The notes: generated from the letters alone by a model not told the origin. DNA of 37,449 bases from CAYJIL01 sp964370235 (GCA_964370235.1 CAYJIL010000009.1:1-37449); one strand, 5' to 3'. Counted from the stretch's first letter, positions 21,921 through 31,157 are shown. Program-made: numbers and translations.

Positions 21921-24083
21921 TTATTTTTGGCTAAACTCTAGTGTTCCGCCACTAAGCACCGCCCTAACAGGAATGGTAGTACTCTCTACGGTTTTGCCAT
22001 TGAGTTTGATGTTTGGCATAGGCTTGCCTCTCTCTAGCCCTTTTGCCTTGATGGTAAACTCTTTTTTGTTAGGTAGGTGAATTGTTACCTCGTCGAAACG
22101 TGGTACACCAAGCACATACTCGCCCGAGGCTGGAGTAAGCGGATAGAAACCTAGCGAGCTAAACAGATACCATGCCGACATTTGCCCACAGTCGTCATTA
22201 CCCGATAGGCCATCTGGTTTATTGGTGTAGTGTTTATCGAGAATTTGTGGAATAAGTTCTTGTGTTTTATCCAATCTTCCACAACTGCTATATAGGTATG
22301 CGTAGTGGTGACCGGGCTCATTGTCGTGGCGATAGTGCCCTTCGTTAAAATTACGATCTAGCTCGCTAATAAAGGCATCTTGCCCACCCATTAGCTCAAC
22401 CATGCCATCGACATCTTGCATAACACAAAAACGATATGTCCAGTTTGCACCCTCGGTAAAACCTACATCGCTACGATCCCACGAGCCATCCTTTAGGCGA
22501 GCCTGAAAGAAACCTGTCTCTTTGTTATATAGGTTTTTGTAATTTTGTGCACGCTGCATAAGCACTTTGTAGTCCTCGTTATAACCCAACTCCTTTGCCA
22601 TTTGTGCAACGCTGTAATCGTTAATACCAAACTCTAGGGTGCGAGCAACCGACTCATCTGTTATATCGGATGCCACATAGCCGCCGTTTATGTAGTGGTC
22701 GAGCCCTCCACGTGCCTCGTAACTTCCGCTCCAAAAGTGACGATCGCCCCAGCGAAAACCCTTGTCGTTGTATGGCGGCTCAAAGGCATCTTTGCGAATT
22801 GCTTGATATGCTTTTTGAACATCATAGCCACGAAAACCATTTACATAGGCATCGGCAATAACAGCATCGGCATGAGTACCAATCATAATGTTGGTGAACG
22901 ATGGGTTTGGCCACTTGGGTAACCAGCCGCTTTCGTCATACATATTTAGCATTGCAGTAATCATGTCGTCTACACGCTCGGGGTTTGTAACTAGCAACCA
23001 AGGGTGTTGTGCTCTAAACGTATCCCAAAGCGAAAATGCATTATACGAAACTCCTTGGTGTACTTTGTCATCGAATGGGCTATAGTAGCGTCCATACTCC
23101 GAAAATTCGCGCGGATATTGCATCGTTCTAAAGAACGCCGTATAGAATACCGTTAAGTCGTCCTTGCTCCCACCCTTTACGGTAACACGATTGAGCCTTT
23201 GTGCCCAATCCTCTTTTACCATCTCTTTTGTAGATGTGAAAGTTGCGCTGCTAGGTATCTCTTGGCGCATATTCTCTAGTGCTTGGTCGTAGCTAATGAA
23301 CGAAGATGCTGCTCGCACCTCTACAATATCGGTACCATCGGCAAACTCGATATAACCACCCACGTGTGAGCCCTCTTGCTCTTTGTCGTTAGGGTTTATT
23401 GTATCATCCTCCCATGTTCCGTATGCTTTGAATGGTTTAGAGAACTTTAGGACATAGTAACCTTTAAAGTTATATAGCTGTGGCCCAAGGTGGCTATCGT
23501 GGCGCTCTTTGTTGAATATTCTAACTTCGCCTTTTTCGGGGAAAAACTCTATACCGCCCCCCTCTTTTTGCCTACCTGCCTCAAGCATAAGTATTGCTTT
23601 TTCGCCTTGTGGGTAGTCGATACTAAAGTATGAACACCTAGAGGTTGCAGTAAATTCGGTTGTTATCTCTTTGCCGCTCTCGCCATAGGTGATAGAGTAT
23701 AAATATGGGCGTGATTGTTCCTTGCTATGATCTAGCTTTACGGCACGCTCCTTTGTGTCAATCTTTAGCTCGCCCACCTGTGGCATCATCGTAAAATAGG
23801 CATAGTCGCCCATCCATACAGCTGGCTGATGTGTAGCCATAAAGCCATGCAGGGTTGTATCTTTGTGGTGATATACGGCTTTTGAAATTTCGTTAATGCG
23901 AGTAGTTGCACACCACTGTGTCATACCAAATGGTTGGCTTACCGATGGGGTAGTGCCACCATACTCGGTGACGTGTGCTCCGGTGGTGCCAATCATCATA
24001 TCTACATAGTCGATGGGGTCTTGGGCATTTAGCGTTAACGAATTTAGCACTATTGCACCAGCTAGTAGTAGTTTTCTATTCAT
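21921..24083 (-). CDS. Secreted GH92 alpha-mannosidase
   Basis: The 720-residue protein has a signal peptide (MNRKLLLAGAIVLNSLTLNAQ) and the two-part GH92 architecture. The N-terminal beta-sandwich holds YVDMMIGTTGAHVTEYGGTTP, QPFGMTQW and FMATHQPAVWMGDYAYFTMMP. The (alpha/alpha)6 catalytic barrel holds YTAFFRTMQYPREFSE, SLWDTFRAQHPWLLVTNPE, EPGHHYAYLY and the GNDDCGQMSAWY motif (628-639), which carries the acidic residues of the catalytic base. GH92 enzymes are calcium-dependent exo-alpha-mannosidases used on N-glycans and yeast mannan. The linkage preference is not readable. Its promoter overlaps the GH3 terminator, so it is probably transcribed alone. Confidence 0.95.
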   Translation of the reverse strand: MNRKLLLAGAIVLNSLTLNAQDPIDYVDMMIGTTGAHVTEYGGTTPSVSQPFGMTQWCATTRINEISKAVYHHKDTTLHGFMATHQPAVWMGDYAYFTMMPQVGELKIDTKERAVKLDHSKEQSRPYLYSITYGESGKEITTEFTATSRCSYFSIDYPQGEKAILMLEAGRQKEGGGIEFFPEKGEVRIFNKERHDSHLGPQLYNFKGYYVLKFSKPFKAYGTWEDDTINPNDKEQEGSHVGGYIEFADGTDIVEVRAASSFISYDQALENMRQEIPSSATFTSTKEMVKEDWAQRLNRVTVKGGSKDDLTVFYTAFFRTMQYPREFSEYGRYYSPFDDKVHQGVSYNAFSLWDTFRAQHPWLLVTNPERVDDMITAMLNMYDESGWLPKWPNPSFTNIMIGTHADAVIADAYVNGFRGYDVQKAYQAIRKDAFEPPYNDKGFRWGDRHFWSGSYEARGGLDHYINGGYVASDITDESVARTLEFGINDYSVAQMAKELGYNEDYKVLMQRAQNYKNLYNKETGFFQARLKDGSWDRSDVGFTEGANWTYRFCVMQDVDGMVELMGGQDAFISELDRNFNEGHYRHDNEPGHHYAYLYSSCGRLDKTQELIPQILDKHYTNKPDGLSGNDDCGQMSAWYLFSSLGFYPLTPASGEYVLGVPRFDEVTIHLPNKKEFTIKAKGLERGKPMPNIKLNGKTVESTTIPVRAVLSGGTLEFSQK

Positions 24084-24117
24084 TCTATATTTTTAATTTA
24101 GGTTTTAAATCGAAATG

Positions 24118-24148
24118 CAAAAATAGTGTAAATTGTTTATTAATAAAA
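24118..24148 (-). promoter_or_regulatory. Predicted GH92 promoter
   Basis: On the minus strand TTTT (24145-24148), a 19-base spacer and TATTTTTG (24118-24125) followed by CA fit the consensus. Transcription would start about 25-30 bases before the GH92 ATG. The -33 element overlaps the T-run of the GH3 terminator. Confidence 0.65.
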
Positions 24149-24188
24149 AAATCGCAAGTAAAAGTATTATTCTTTTACTTGCGATTTT
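24141..24188 (-). terminator. Intrinsic terminator after the GH3 gene
   Basis: A perfect 17-bp stem (24148-24164 with 24172-24188) is followed on the minus strand by a T-run. It lies 16 bases after the GH3 stop. Confidence 0.88.
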
Positions 24189-24204
24189 AGCAGTGATGAT
24201 TAAC

Positions 24205-26874
24205 CTACTTTACAGTTAGTGTCTCTGTCATTACGATTTCGGTAGCCGATTTACCAATCATAATATCAAATTCGCCCGGTTCGGTTACACGCTCCATATC
24301 AATATTAATTAGCGATAGGTGCTCTGGTGCAAGTGTCATCGTTACACGCTTGGTCTCACCTGGCTCTAATTCTACTTTCGAAAAGCCTTTTAGTGCCATT
24401 ATTGGTGTTGTGACAGAGCTAACTTTGTCTCTAACATATAGCTGAACAACCTCTTTTCCTTTGCGATCGCCAGTGTTTGTAACATCTACCGATACTTCAA
24501 CCGAGCCTGTCGTTGCTATCTCTTTAGCCGATAGAGCCATGTTGCTAAACTCAAAGCTTGTGTAGCTAAGGCCGTGTCCAAACGCATATAGTGGCTTGCC
24601 ATCATTGTCGATGTGTGTACGCTTAGAGGATGGAGCACGAGAGTAGTACATTGGTAACTGTGCTTGGCTCTTAGGGAAGGTGATAGTAAGGTGTCCCGAT
24701 GGGTTTACATCACCAAAGATAACCTCGGCAATTGCATCGCCACCACGCTCGCCATTAAACCATGCTTGTATAATAGCCTTGCTGTTATCCTCTACGTCTT
24801 GTAGCACAAGAGGGCGACCCGATAGATGTACAACAACCAGTGGTTTGTTGGTTTTAGTTGCAGCCTCAATAACTTTCTTGTCAATTGCCGTTATATTAAG
24901 ATCTGAGCGGTCTTTACCCTCGCCAACCTCTTCGACACTCTCGCCAATAACTACGATTGCAACATCTGATTTAGCTATTGCACGTGTAACGTCTGATTCG
25001 ATATTCGAAGGAGTACCCGATGTGCGCCATTTGGTCTTCATGCCAGCATATAGCTCTAGTTCGGCATACTCAAGTCTAAATTTGTGTTTACCTGCCGTTA
25101 GTTTTACACGTGCCATATCGGGCTTGTTGCTTAGACTTGTATCCCACAAATCTATTATCTGCTCATCGTCAATAAACATGCGACCACAATCGTCGGCCAC
25201 TAGGCTAAACTCATACCAACCAGTAGCAGGAATATCTAGGTATCCGCTCCAACGCACCGAAAAGCCTTCGGGGTTTACGCCCGGAGCAGGGCTTAGGTTG
25301 TGCCAGTAGGGTGATAGATTTGCATCTATACCTGTATATACAGGGTCGCCCTCTAGCTGCATGTTATTAAAATACTCGACATATAATCCCTTGTCGCCCG
25401 CTTTACCAACTGCTGGAGTCATAATATCGGGAGTGATCTCGGTAAAGCTACCTGTTACACCCGGTGTTTCAAAGTTGATCTTTACCTTGTCCCCAAACAT
25501 ATTTTGCAAACCCTCTAGTATTGTTACGCCCTTTGCACCTGCTGGCGAGTAGCCACCAATTGCCGATACGTTTGCAAGATTACCAATAAGTGCAATGCTC
25601 TTTACGTCTTTACTAAACGGAAGAGTTTTGTCTTCGTTCTTTAAAAGGATAAGAGATTCGCGAGATGCCTGAAGTGTAAGATCTTTGTGTGCTTTAGCAC
25701 CTAGACGCTCTGCAATTAGCGAAGGGTCTGTGTATGGATTTTCGAATAGTCCAAGGTCGAATTTAACACGCAATATAGATGCTACGGCACGGTCGAGTGC
25801 CTCTTCTTTTAGCTTACCACTTTTAACAGCAGCTACAACTGCGCTTTGGTATTCGTGGTACTCGTAATCGTAGAACTGCATATCTAGTCCAGCGTTTATA
25901 GCCTCATAGATGGCCTCTGTTGGAGTAGCAGCAGTTTTGTGGTCGTTAACTTGTTTTGATATAGCACCTAGGTCTGAGAGAACAAAACCTTTAAAACCCC
26001 ACTCGTTGCGAAGCACATCTGTAAGTAGCCACTTGTTAGATGCCACTGGTACGCCATCAACCTCGTGGTAGGCAGCCATTACGCCACGTGCACCAGCCTC
26101 TTTAATTGCCTTTTCAAAAATGTAAAGGTGGGTCGAACGAGCCTCACGCTCGCCTATATATACCGTTGATGTGTTGTGCCCATTCTCTGGAATACCGTGA
26201 ATACCATAGTGCTTAGGCTCTGCAGCAACAGTGTTGTCGTCTGATAGAGTGTCGCCCTGCATACCTTTTATTATGTTAACACCCATCCTCGAAGATAGGT
26301 ATACATCCTCGCCATAGGTCTCCTCTACACGTCCCCATCGCAATTCACGAGCAAGATCGAGATTTGGAGATAGCACAAAGTGTACGCCATGTGCACGAGC
26401 TTCGGCACCAATTACCTTGCCAATATTATTTACTAGGGTAGTATCCCATGTCGATGCATTACCAAGTGCTACCGGAAAACAAGTACCACCTTCGCCTTGG
26501 TAACCATGTAGTGCCTCTTCAATAAATATTAGAGGTATGCCAAGACGTGTGCGCTCGATGGCACGCTTCTGTACTGCATTGGCAAGTTCTGCACTCTTGG
26601 GGTAGAAGTCGTGTATCGAACCTATTGACATAGAATCTATGAAGTGTGTTATTTTTGCCTCGTCAAAATTATTCTCGGAGTTTAGGATAACTGGCGCAGC
26701 TAGCATATCTGTTTGTGCTGCTTTCTCCTCGAGCGTCATTCTGCTCAACAAATCATCGATGCGCTTCTCGGTAGGGAGCGATGCATCCTTGTAAGCAGGT
26801 GTTGAGTTGCCACATCCTACAAGAGCGAGTGCAAGAGCAGGGAAGGCGACTAGCGAAAATAAGTTTTTTCTCAT
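24205..26874 (-). CDS. GH3 family beta-glycosidase lipoprotein with PA14 insertion
   Basis: The 889-residue protein has a lipoprotein signal (ALALVGCGNS, Cys21). The GH3 N-terminal barrel (about 35-380) holds KHYGIHG (221-227) and the nucleophile Asp301 in FVLSDLGAI, where most GH3 enzymes read SDW. The second alpha/beta domain (about 400-490 and 630-760) is split by a PA14 domain (about 495-620: GLYVEYFNNM ... WSGYLDIPATGWYEFSLVADDCGRMFIDD). A fibronectin III-like C-terminal domain ends the protein. PA14-bearing GH3 enzymes are mostly beta-glucosidases or relatives for which PA14 shapes the aglycone site; the exact sugar is open. Its promoter is a near copy of that of the neighbouring GH30 gene, suggesting joint use on a beta-glucan. 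Confidence 0.95.
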   Translation of the reverse strand: MRKNLFSLVAFPALALALVGCGNSTPAYKDASLPTEKRIDDLLSRMTLEEKAAQTDMLAAPVILNSENNFDEAKITHFIDSMSIGSIHDFYPKSAELANAVQKRAIERTRLGIPLIFIEEALHGYQGEGGTCFPVALGNASTWDTTLVNNIGKVIGAEARAHGVHFVLSPNLDLARELRWGRVEETYGEDVYLSSRMGVNIIKGMQGDTLSDDNTVAAEPKHYGIHGIPENGHNTSTVYIGEREARSTHLYIFEKAIKEAGARGVMAAYHEVDGVPVASNKWLLTDVLRNEWGFKGFVLSDLGAISKQVNDHKTAATPTEAIYEAINAGLDMQFYDYEYHEYQSAVVAAVKSGKLKEEALDRAVASILRVKFDLGLFENPYTDPSLIAERLGAKAHKDLTLQASRESLILLKNEDKTLPFSKDVKSIALIGNLANVSAIGGYSPAGAKGVTILEGLQNMFGDKVKINFETPGVTGSFTEITPDIMTPAVGKAGDKGLYVEYFNNMQLEGDPVYTGIDANLSPYWHNLSPAPGVNPEGFSVRWSGYLDIPATGWYEFSLVADDCGRMFIDDEQIIDLWDTSLSNKPDMARVKLTAGKHKFRLEYAELELYAGMKTKWRTSGTPSNIESDVTRAIAKSDVAIVVIGESVEEVGEGKDRSDLNITAIDKKVIEAATKTNKPLVVVHLSGRPLVLQDVEDNSKAIIQAWFNGERGGDAIAEVIFGDVNPSGHLTITFPKSQAQLPMYYSRAPSSKRTHIDNDGKPLYAFGHGLSYTSFEFSNMALSAKEIATTGSVEVSVDVTNTGDRKGKEVVQLYVRDKVSSVTTPIMALKGFSKVELEPGETKRVTMTLAPEHLSLINIDMERVTEPGEFDIMIGKSATEIVMTETLTVK

Positions 26875-26945
26875 CTTGGCGATATTTAATGTTGATAAGT
26901 TATGTAAATTGTATATTTGCTTTCAATTGTGTTGTTAACTATTGG

Positions 26946-26977
26946 TAAAGGTATGAGTAATTGAGCATAAAATCAAA
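26946..26977 (-). promoter_or_regulatory. Predicted GH3 promoter (copy A of duplicated module)
   Basis: On the minus strand TTTG (26974-26977), a 20-base spacer and TACCTTTA (26946-26953) match the consensus. The surrounding TTTGATTTTA, CTCAA and TTTACCAA words are shared with the GH30 promoter. Confidence 0.78.
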
Positions 26978-27120
26978 TGAGATTGCTGTTTGCAAGTTGA
27001 TCTTAGTGTCTTTTTTACGCTAAGATTATTGTTGTGCATATTGCTGTATGTGGGCTGCCTACTACCTATATTACCTTTATATTGGTTATGTGCTAGTTTA
27101 AATGACTTTACTATGCACCA

Positions 27121-27162
27121 AACAAAAGCACCCAAATGGTTTGTCACAAACCATTTGGGTGC
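27121..27162 (-). terminator. Terminator hairpin downstream of GH30 (copy A)
   Basis: GCACCCAAATGGTTTG (27128-27143) pairs perfectly with 27147-27162 around a TCA loop. On the minus strand TTTTGTTT follows the stem. It is nearly identical to 28894-28935, with a T-A pair (27137/27153) where the other copy has C-G. Confidence 0.85.
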
Positions 27163-27266
27163 GTAAAATTTACATTAACTAAATTTAGCTATTTATCAAT
27201 TATAATAGTTTTTGTAGTGTTTGATACAATTATGAGGTATCGTATTTTTTATAAAACGTAATTTCT

Positions 27267-28694
27267 CTATAATACAATTGTATTTATACTATTCTTGGCA
27301 ATGCTAACCGTACTGCTATTCCCATTGTATTTTAGAGTAACTTTGCGATTTTTACCCTCCATCTCAACTAGCATTACCACAATTTTGCCATCGGGGCGAA
27401 GCAGTGCTAAAGCAGGCGAGCCATCATCTAAACAAATATATTTACTTCCTGCACCAACAAAGTGGCTAAGATGCTTAAGAAGATAGTATTCGTTGGTGAA
27501 TTTATAGCTATTCTCTACTGGGTCAACAACAACTAGAGAGTTTTGTGCCCACCCCCATCGACTAATCCCTCCTTGGTCGAGTGATATATTCCAATACATA
27601 TATGCAGATACTCCATGATCTAGATAGTGCTTCATTAGCTGCCATGAACTCTCAACTCCATACCAGCCATTTACTCCGTCTCCGCACTCTTGCTCGGTTT
27701 GGTAGAGCTTCATGTTGGGGTAGTTTTTGTGTATAGTTGGGAGAGCGTGTTTTCCTGCCCATTGAAAGCCAATGGCTTTAATGTATTTGCTAGCAGTAGG
27801 GTGGTTTAGTACCGTATCCACCAACTTTGCATTTGGACGCTCCATCGTTCCAAACATTACATCTACTCCATCTTTCTCCATTTGTGGCCCTAGATAATTA
27901 CCCACAAAATTAGCAAGTGACGAGGCTGTCCAGCAGCAGCTTGGGAATATTTGATCTGAATTAAATTCATTTTGTGGCATAACTCCAAAAATATCTATTC
28001 CCTGTTGTCGATAAGCATTAATAAACTTAGAGAAGTATAAGGCATATGCTTCAAAATACTTAGGCTCTTGAATAAACATATCTACACCCTCTTTGCCTTG
28101 TCCTTGGAGGGCAAGCCCGTTTCTATTCCTAAGATTTTTATCATCTCCGTTATACCTCATAGCATAGTGTTTATTGTACTTCATCCACGAGGGAGGAGCC
28201 CATGGCGATGCCCAAATCTTAAGTTCGGGGTTATACTTTTTTGCCGATTTAATAAATGGTATTAGAGTTTTCTTGTCGTTATCGATAGAGAAATTCTCCA
28301 TCTCAAAATCTTCGTGAGTCTCATTATACGAATACCAATCTATCGAAAAATCGTTTGCACCCAACGGCATACGACATATTTGGAAATTAGCACCATAATT
28401 AGGAGCAAAAAGCTCTTTCATAACCGATGCTTTCTCTGCATCGCTTAGTCGGCTAAGTGAGTTCCAGCCCAATTCGTTAAAGCAAGCTCCAAATCCTTCG
28501 ATAGTTTGCTTTGTCTTGTTGGGGTCGATGTTGATTATCAGCTCTTTTGAATCGATATCTCCTTCGATGCACATGTTTTTAACCCATTTTTGATGTTCTG
28601 TCGAGCTAATTTGCACTACCTTATTTGTAGAAGGAGTGTATGCCGAAAATAGCAGGTTAGCTAAGGTTGTTGAATAAAGAATAGTTTTTTTCAT
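27267..28694 (-). CDS. GH30 family glycosidase (probable beta-1,6-glucanase/glucosylceramidase type)
   Basis: The 475-residue protein has a hydrophobic N-terminus (KKTILYSTTLANLLFSAY) that is probably a signal peptide, though no clear cleavage site or lipobox is seen. The GH30 (beta/alpha)8 barrel shows EGFGACFNELGWNSLS (66-81), ASPWAPPSWMK (162-172), the acid/base Glu243 in PQNEF and the nucleophile, most likely Glu334 in LYQTEQECG. A small C-terminal beta-domain closes it. This pattern fits the GH30 subgroup that includes glucosylceramidases and beta-1,6-glucanases; the substrate is not settled. The neighbouring GH3 enzyme with the same promoter could finish the breakdown of beta-glucan oligosaccharides. 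Confidence 0.92.
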   Translation of the reverse strand: MKKTILYSTTLANLLFSAYTPSTNKVVQISSTEHQKWVKNMCIEGDIDSKELIINIDPNKTKQTIEGFGACFNELGWNSLSRLSDAEKASVMKELFAPNYGANFQICRMPLGANDFSIDWYSYNETHEDFEMENFSIDNDKKTLIPFIKSAKKYNPELKIWASPWAPPSWMKYNKHYAMRYNGDDKNLRNRNGLALQGQGKEGVDMFIQEPKYFEAYALYFSKFINAYRQQGIDIFGVMPQNEFNSDQIFPSCCWTASSLANFVGNYLGPQMEKDGVDVMFGTMERPNAKLVDTVLNHPTASKYIKAIGFQWAGKHALPTIHKNYPNMKLYQTEQECGDGVNGWYGVESSWQLMKHYLDHGVSAYMYWNISLDQGGISRWGWAQNSLVVVDPVENSYKFTNEYYLLKHLSHFVGAGSKYICLDDGSPALALLRPDGKIVVMLVEMEGKNRKVTLKYNGNSSTVSIAKNSINTIVL

Positions 28695-28760
28695 AGGTTA
28701 ATAGATTCTTTTCTTTCTTTAGGTTATATGTTTGCTTTTAATTGTTGTGTTAGATGTTGG

Positions 28761-28792
28761 TAAATATATAAAATGTTGAGTGTAAAATCAAA
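28761..28792 (-). promoter_or_regulatory. Predicted GH30 promoter (copy B of duplicated module)
   Basis: On the minus strand TTTG (28789-28792), a 20-base spacer and TATATTTA (28761-28768) followed by CCAA parallel the GH3 promoter position by position, including the distance to the start codon (67 against 72 bases). Confidence 0.78.
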
Positions 28793-28893
28793 TACAGTTA
28801 TTATTTATAAGTAAAAATTATTTTTTTGTATTAAAAATTACTGTGATAAGTGTAACTACAAGTATATTGCCTATCTGGCTTTGGTATGCACCA

Positions 28894-28935
28894 AACAAAA
28901 GCACCCAAACGGTTTGTCACAAACCGTTTGGGTGC
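28894..28935 (-). terminator. Terminator hairpin downstream of the MarC-family gene (copy B)
   Basis: GCACCCAAACGGTTTG (28901-28916) pairs perfectly with 28920-28935 around a TCA loop and is followed on the minus strand by TTTTGTTTGG. It lies 24 bases after the MarC-family stop. Confidence 0.87.
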
Positions 28936-28959
28936 TTAAAATTCATGTCTAAATAATAC

Positions 28960-29643
28960 TTATAGCTTAAAAAGCTCGATAATCCCGGTACTTGCAATCT
29001 CTATTGCCACACACATAATTAGAAATGCAAATATTTTGTTTACCACTACTTTGTTTTGCTCGCCAAGTCGTTCTATTATCTTATTGGTATTTGAGAATAG
29101 AACAAAAATCAAAATACATATAAGAATAAGCGCTACGACTATGGCAGCTGTGTTGAGTAGGTAGTCTCCTATGCCCTTGTCGGTAGAGTGCGAGCTAAGG
29201 GTAAGTAATACCGATATTGCTCCCGCTCCTGCTGTCATAGGAAAGGTAATGGGGTAGAGTAGCAGTGTGCTAATGTGGTCTTGTGGCTTTGACTGAGCAT
29301 TATTGCTATCAACCTCTTCTTCGGAATTGTTACTTGATAACATTCTCCAACCAATCATAAATATTACGATACCTCCGGCTAATCGCACCACTGGTACCGA
29401 AATGCCAAAGAGCTGCAAGATCCAATGTCCCGAGAATATGATAATTATACACAGATAAAATACCATAAACGTAATGCGTCGTACATACTGTACTCGTTCT
29501 TTGCGATCGACACCCTCAAAGAACGGGTTTATGACAAACGCCGTTCCTATTGGGTTTATGACTGGGAATAGCGCAATAAAACTTAAAAATACGGTGTGAA
29601 TAAAATTTGATATATTATCTCCCAAAAAACTTGATATGTCCAT
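28960..29643 (-). CDS. MarC family integral membrane protein
   Basis: The 227-residue polytopic protein has about six hydrophobic segments. MarC hallmarks are FIALFPVINPIGTAFVINPFF (about 22-42), RLAGGIVIFMIGWRM (about 88-102), a short acidic cytoplasmic loop (NNSEEEVDSNNAQSKPQD, about 105-122) and LLYPITFPMTAGAGAISVLL (about 127-146). The family's function is unsettled; the original link to multiple antibiotic resistance was withdrawn. The gene follows the GH109-like gene by 32 bases with no terminator between, so the two may share a transcript. Confidence 0.92.
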   Translation of the reverse strand: MDISSFLGDNISNFIHTVFLSFIALFPVINPIGTAFVINPFFEGVDRKERVQYVRRITFMVFYLCIIIIFSGHWILQLFGISVPVVRLAGGIVIFMIGWRMLSSNNSEEEVDSNNAQSKPQDHISTLLLYPITFPMTAGAGAISVLLTLSSHSTDKGIGDYLLNTAAIVVALILICILIFVLFSNTNKIIERLGEQNKVVVNKIFAFLIMCVAIEIASTGIIELFKL

Positions 29644-29675
29644 AATTATAAAAGTTCTATTTGCTAGTATATTTG

Positions 29676-31103
29676 TTACTTCATTGCGTGCTTGTAGCCT
29701 TTAACTTTGTTCCATGCTCCACGTGTGAAGTCTGGAATTAAAACTGGTGCACTGTTGTTGTCAACAGAAAGCTCTGTTAGCTCGCCAATACACGACCACT
29801 CTGCTGCATCATATACGTCCATATCTAGCGGAAGACCGTTTCTAAGACAATATACAAGGCGGTAATCCATAATAAAGTCCATACCACCGTGGCCACCTAC
29901 TTTTCTTGCAATTTCGCCAATCTCTTTTGTGATTGGGTGCTCGTAGTATGCCATCACCTCTTCGTAGTCGCCTTGGTTAAGGAATGAGTGTGCGCCATGT
30001 GGACGCTCAATTTCGATAACCTCTGCTACTGGGCTATCCTTCTCTAGTGCGATACCTGGGCGTGGATACTTCTCTATATAACCAAGCGTACCACTAAAGC
30101 TGTGCTTGCGGTTATATGGGCGTGGCGAAGTTATATCGTGCTGAATTAGGATACTCTTGCCGTTAACAGTCTTAATTAGAGTAGTATTCATGTCGCCTTT
30201 TTTGTACTCTCTCTTAGCCTGTGGGCTATCTTTGCCATATACTTTCTCGGCATATGCTGTCATACCAACTTGGTCGCTAGATAGCGAAACTAGGTACTCC
30301 ATTCTATCACCACGGTGAATATTTAGAGCCTGTGATACAGGGCCTAGACCGTGAGTTGCGTATGGGTTACCATCGTGTACAGCATTATGCTCCAATCGCC
30401 AATTCTCATAGTAAACACTGTCTGTTAAGCACATCCAACGTAGGTCGTGTATGTATGCTCCCTCTACGTGTACAAGCTCGCCAAGAAGACCTTGCTGTGC
30501 CATATTTAGAGTTGCCATCTCGTAAAAATCGTAGCAACAGTTCTCTAGCATCATAAAGTGACGGCGTGTCTTTTCTGCTGTGTTAACCAAATCCCAACAC
30601 TCCTCTAGCGATGTTGTAGCAGGTACTTCACAAGCCACGTGTTTGCCATGCTCCATAGCATACACCGAAATTGGCACGTGAGTTGCCCAATCTGTACAAA
30701 TATATACTAGGTCGATGTCGTCACGCTCACATAGCTCTTTCCACGCCTCGGCAGATGACGAGTAGTCTGCGGCCTCGGGGAAGCCTGCTTTCTTTAGAAT
30801 TTCTTGTGTAAATGCAACTCTCTCGGGGCGAACGTCACATAGAGCCACAATCTCAACACCTTCGATGTGTGTGAAACGAGAAACGGCATCGGGGCCACGA
30901 TTACCTAATCCAATAAATCCAACTCTAAGAGTTTCGATAGGATCACATGCTAGTTGCAGTACGTCTGTTTGACCGGCTGGTCTTTCGGGTGTAATAGTCT
31001 CTATCACTAGTGGCTCCTGAGCTGTTTGTGTTGCTTGTTTGCAAGACGAAAGCACAGCAAGAATTGCTAGCGATGAGGCTACCATCAGTTTAAGTAGTCT
31101 CAT
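29676..31103 (-). CDS. GH109-like Gfo/Idh/MocA family lipoprotein (alpha-N-acetylgalactosaminidase type)
   Basis: The 475-residue protein has a lipoprotein signal (LAVLSSCKQA, Cys21), a linker and a Rossmann NAD-binding domain with GFIGLGNRG (62-70) and CDVRPERV. A C-terminal alpha/beta domain holds MLENCCYDFYEMATLNMAQQGLLGELVHVEGAYIHDLRW and GGHGGMDFIMDYRLVYCLRNGLP. This arrangement and the long Bacteroidetes-type C-terminal half match GH109 enzymes, which use bound NAD+ to remove terminal alpha-GalNAc from mucin or blood-group A glycans. A related exported oxidoreductase with another sugar substrate cannot be excluded. Confidence 0.85.
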   Translation of the reverse strand: MRLLKLMVASSLAILAVLSSCKQATQTAQEPLVIETITPERPAGQTDVLQLACDPIETLRVGFIGLGNRGPDAVSRFTHIEGVEIVALCDVRPERVAFTQEILKKAGFPEAADYSSSAEAWKELCERDDIDLVYICTDWATHVPISVYAMEHGKHVACEVPATTSLEECWDLVNTAEKTRRHFMMLENCCYDFYEMATLNMAQQGLLGELVHVEGAYIHDLRWMCLTDSVYYENWRLEHNAVHDGNPYATHGLGPVSQALNIHRGDRMEYLVSLSSDQVGMTAYAEKVYGKDSPQAKREYKKGDMNTTLIKTVNGKSILIQHDITSPRPYNRKHSFSGTLGYIEKYPRPGIALEKDSPVAEVIEIERPHGAHSFLNQGDYEEVMAYYEHPITKEIGEIARKVGGHGGMDFIMDYRLVYCLRNGLPLDMDVYDAAEWSCIGELTELSVDNNSAPVLIPDFTRGAWNKVKGYKHAMK

Positions 31104-31157
31104 AATTTTTTATGGGTTTAATTAAGTTAGTGTTTGTCTGGGGTAGGGAAGGGTAGT

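Larger units (their letters stand above)
26875..27266. other. 392-base intergenic region between GH3 and GH30 genes
   Basis: No gene is seen. From left to right it holds the GH3 leader, the GH3 promoter (26946-26977), an imperfect hairpin (ATCTTAGTGT and ACGCTAAGAT, about 26999-27026), a diverged AT-rich stretch, the GH30 terminator (27121-27162) and about 100 bases of AT-rich GH30 3' sequence. The promoter and terminator parts recur upstream of the GH30 gene. Confidence 0.8.

Noticed and set aside
24680..25309. A 209-codon open frame on the plus strand inside the GH3 gene
   Set aside because: It is a shadow of the GH3 coding strand, Ser-rich without domains, and lies over the PA14 and second GH3 domain motifs.
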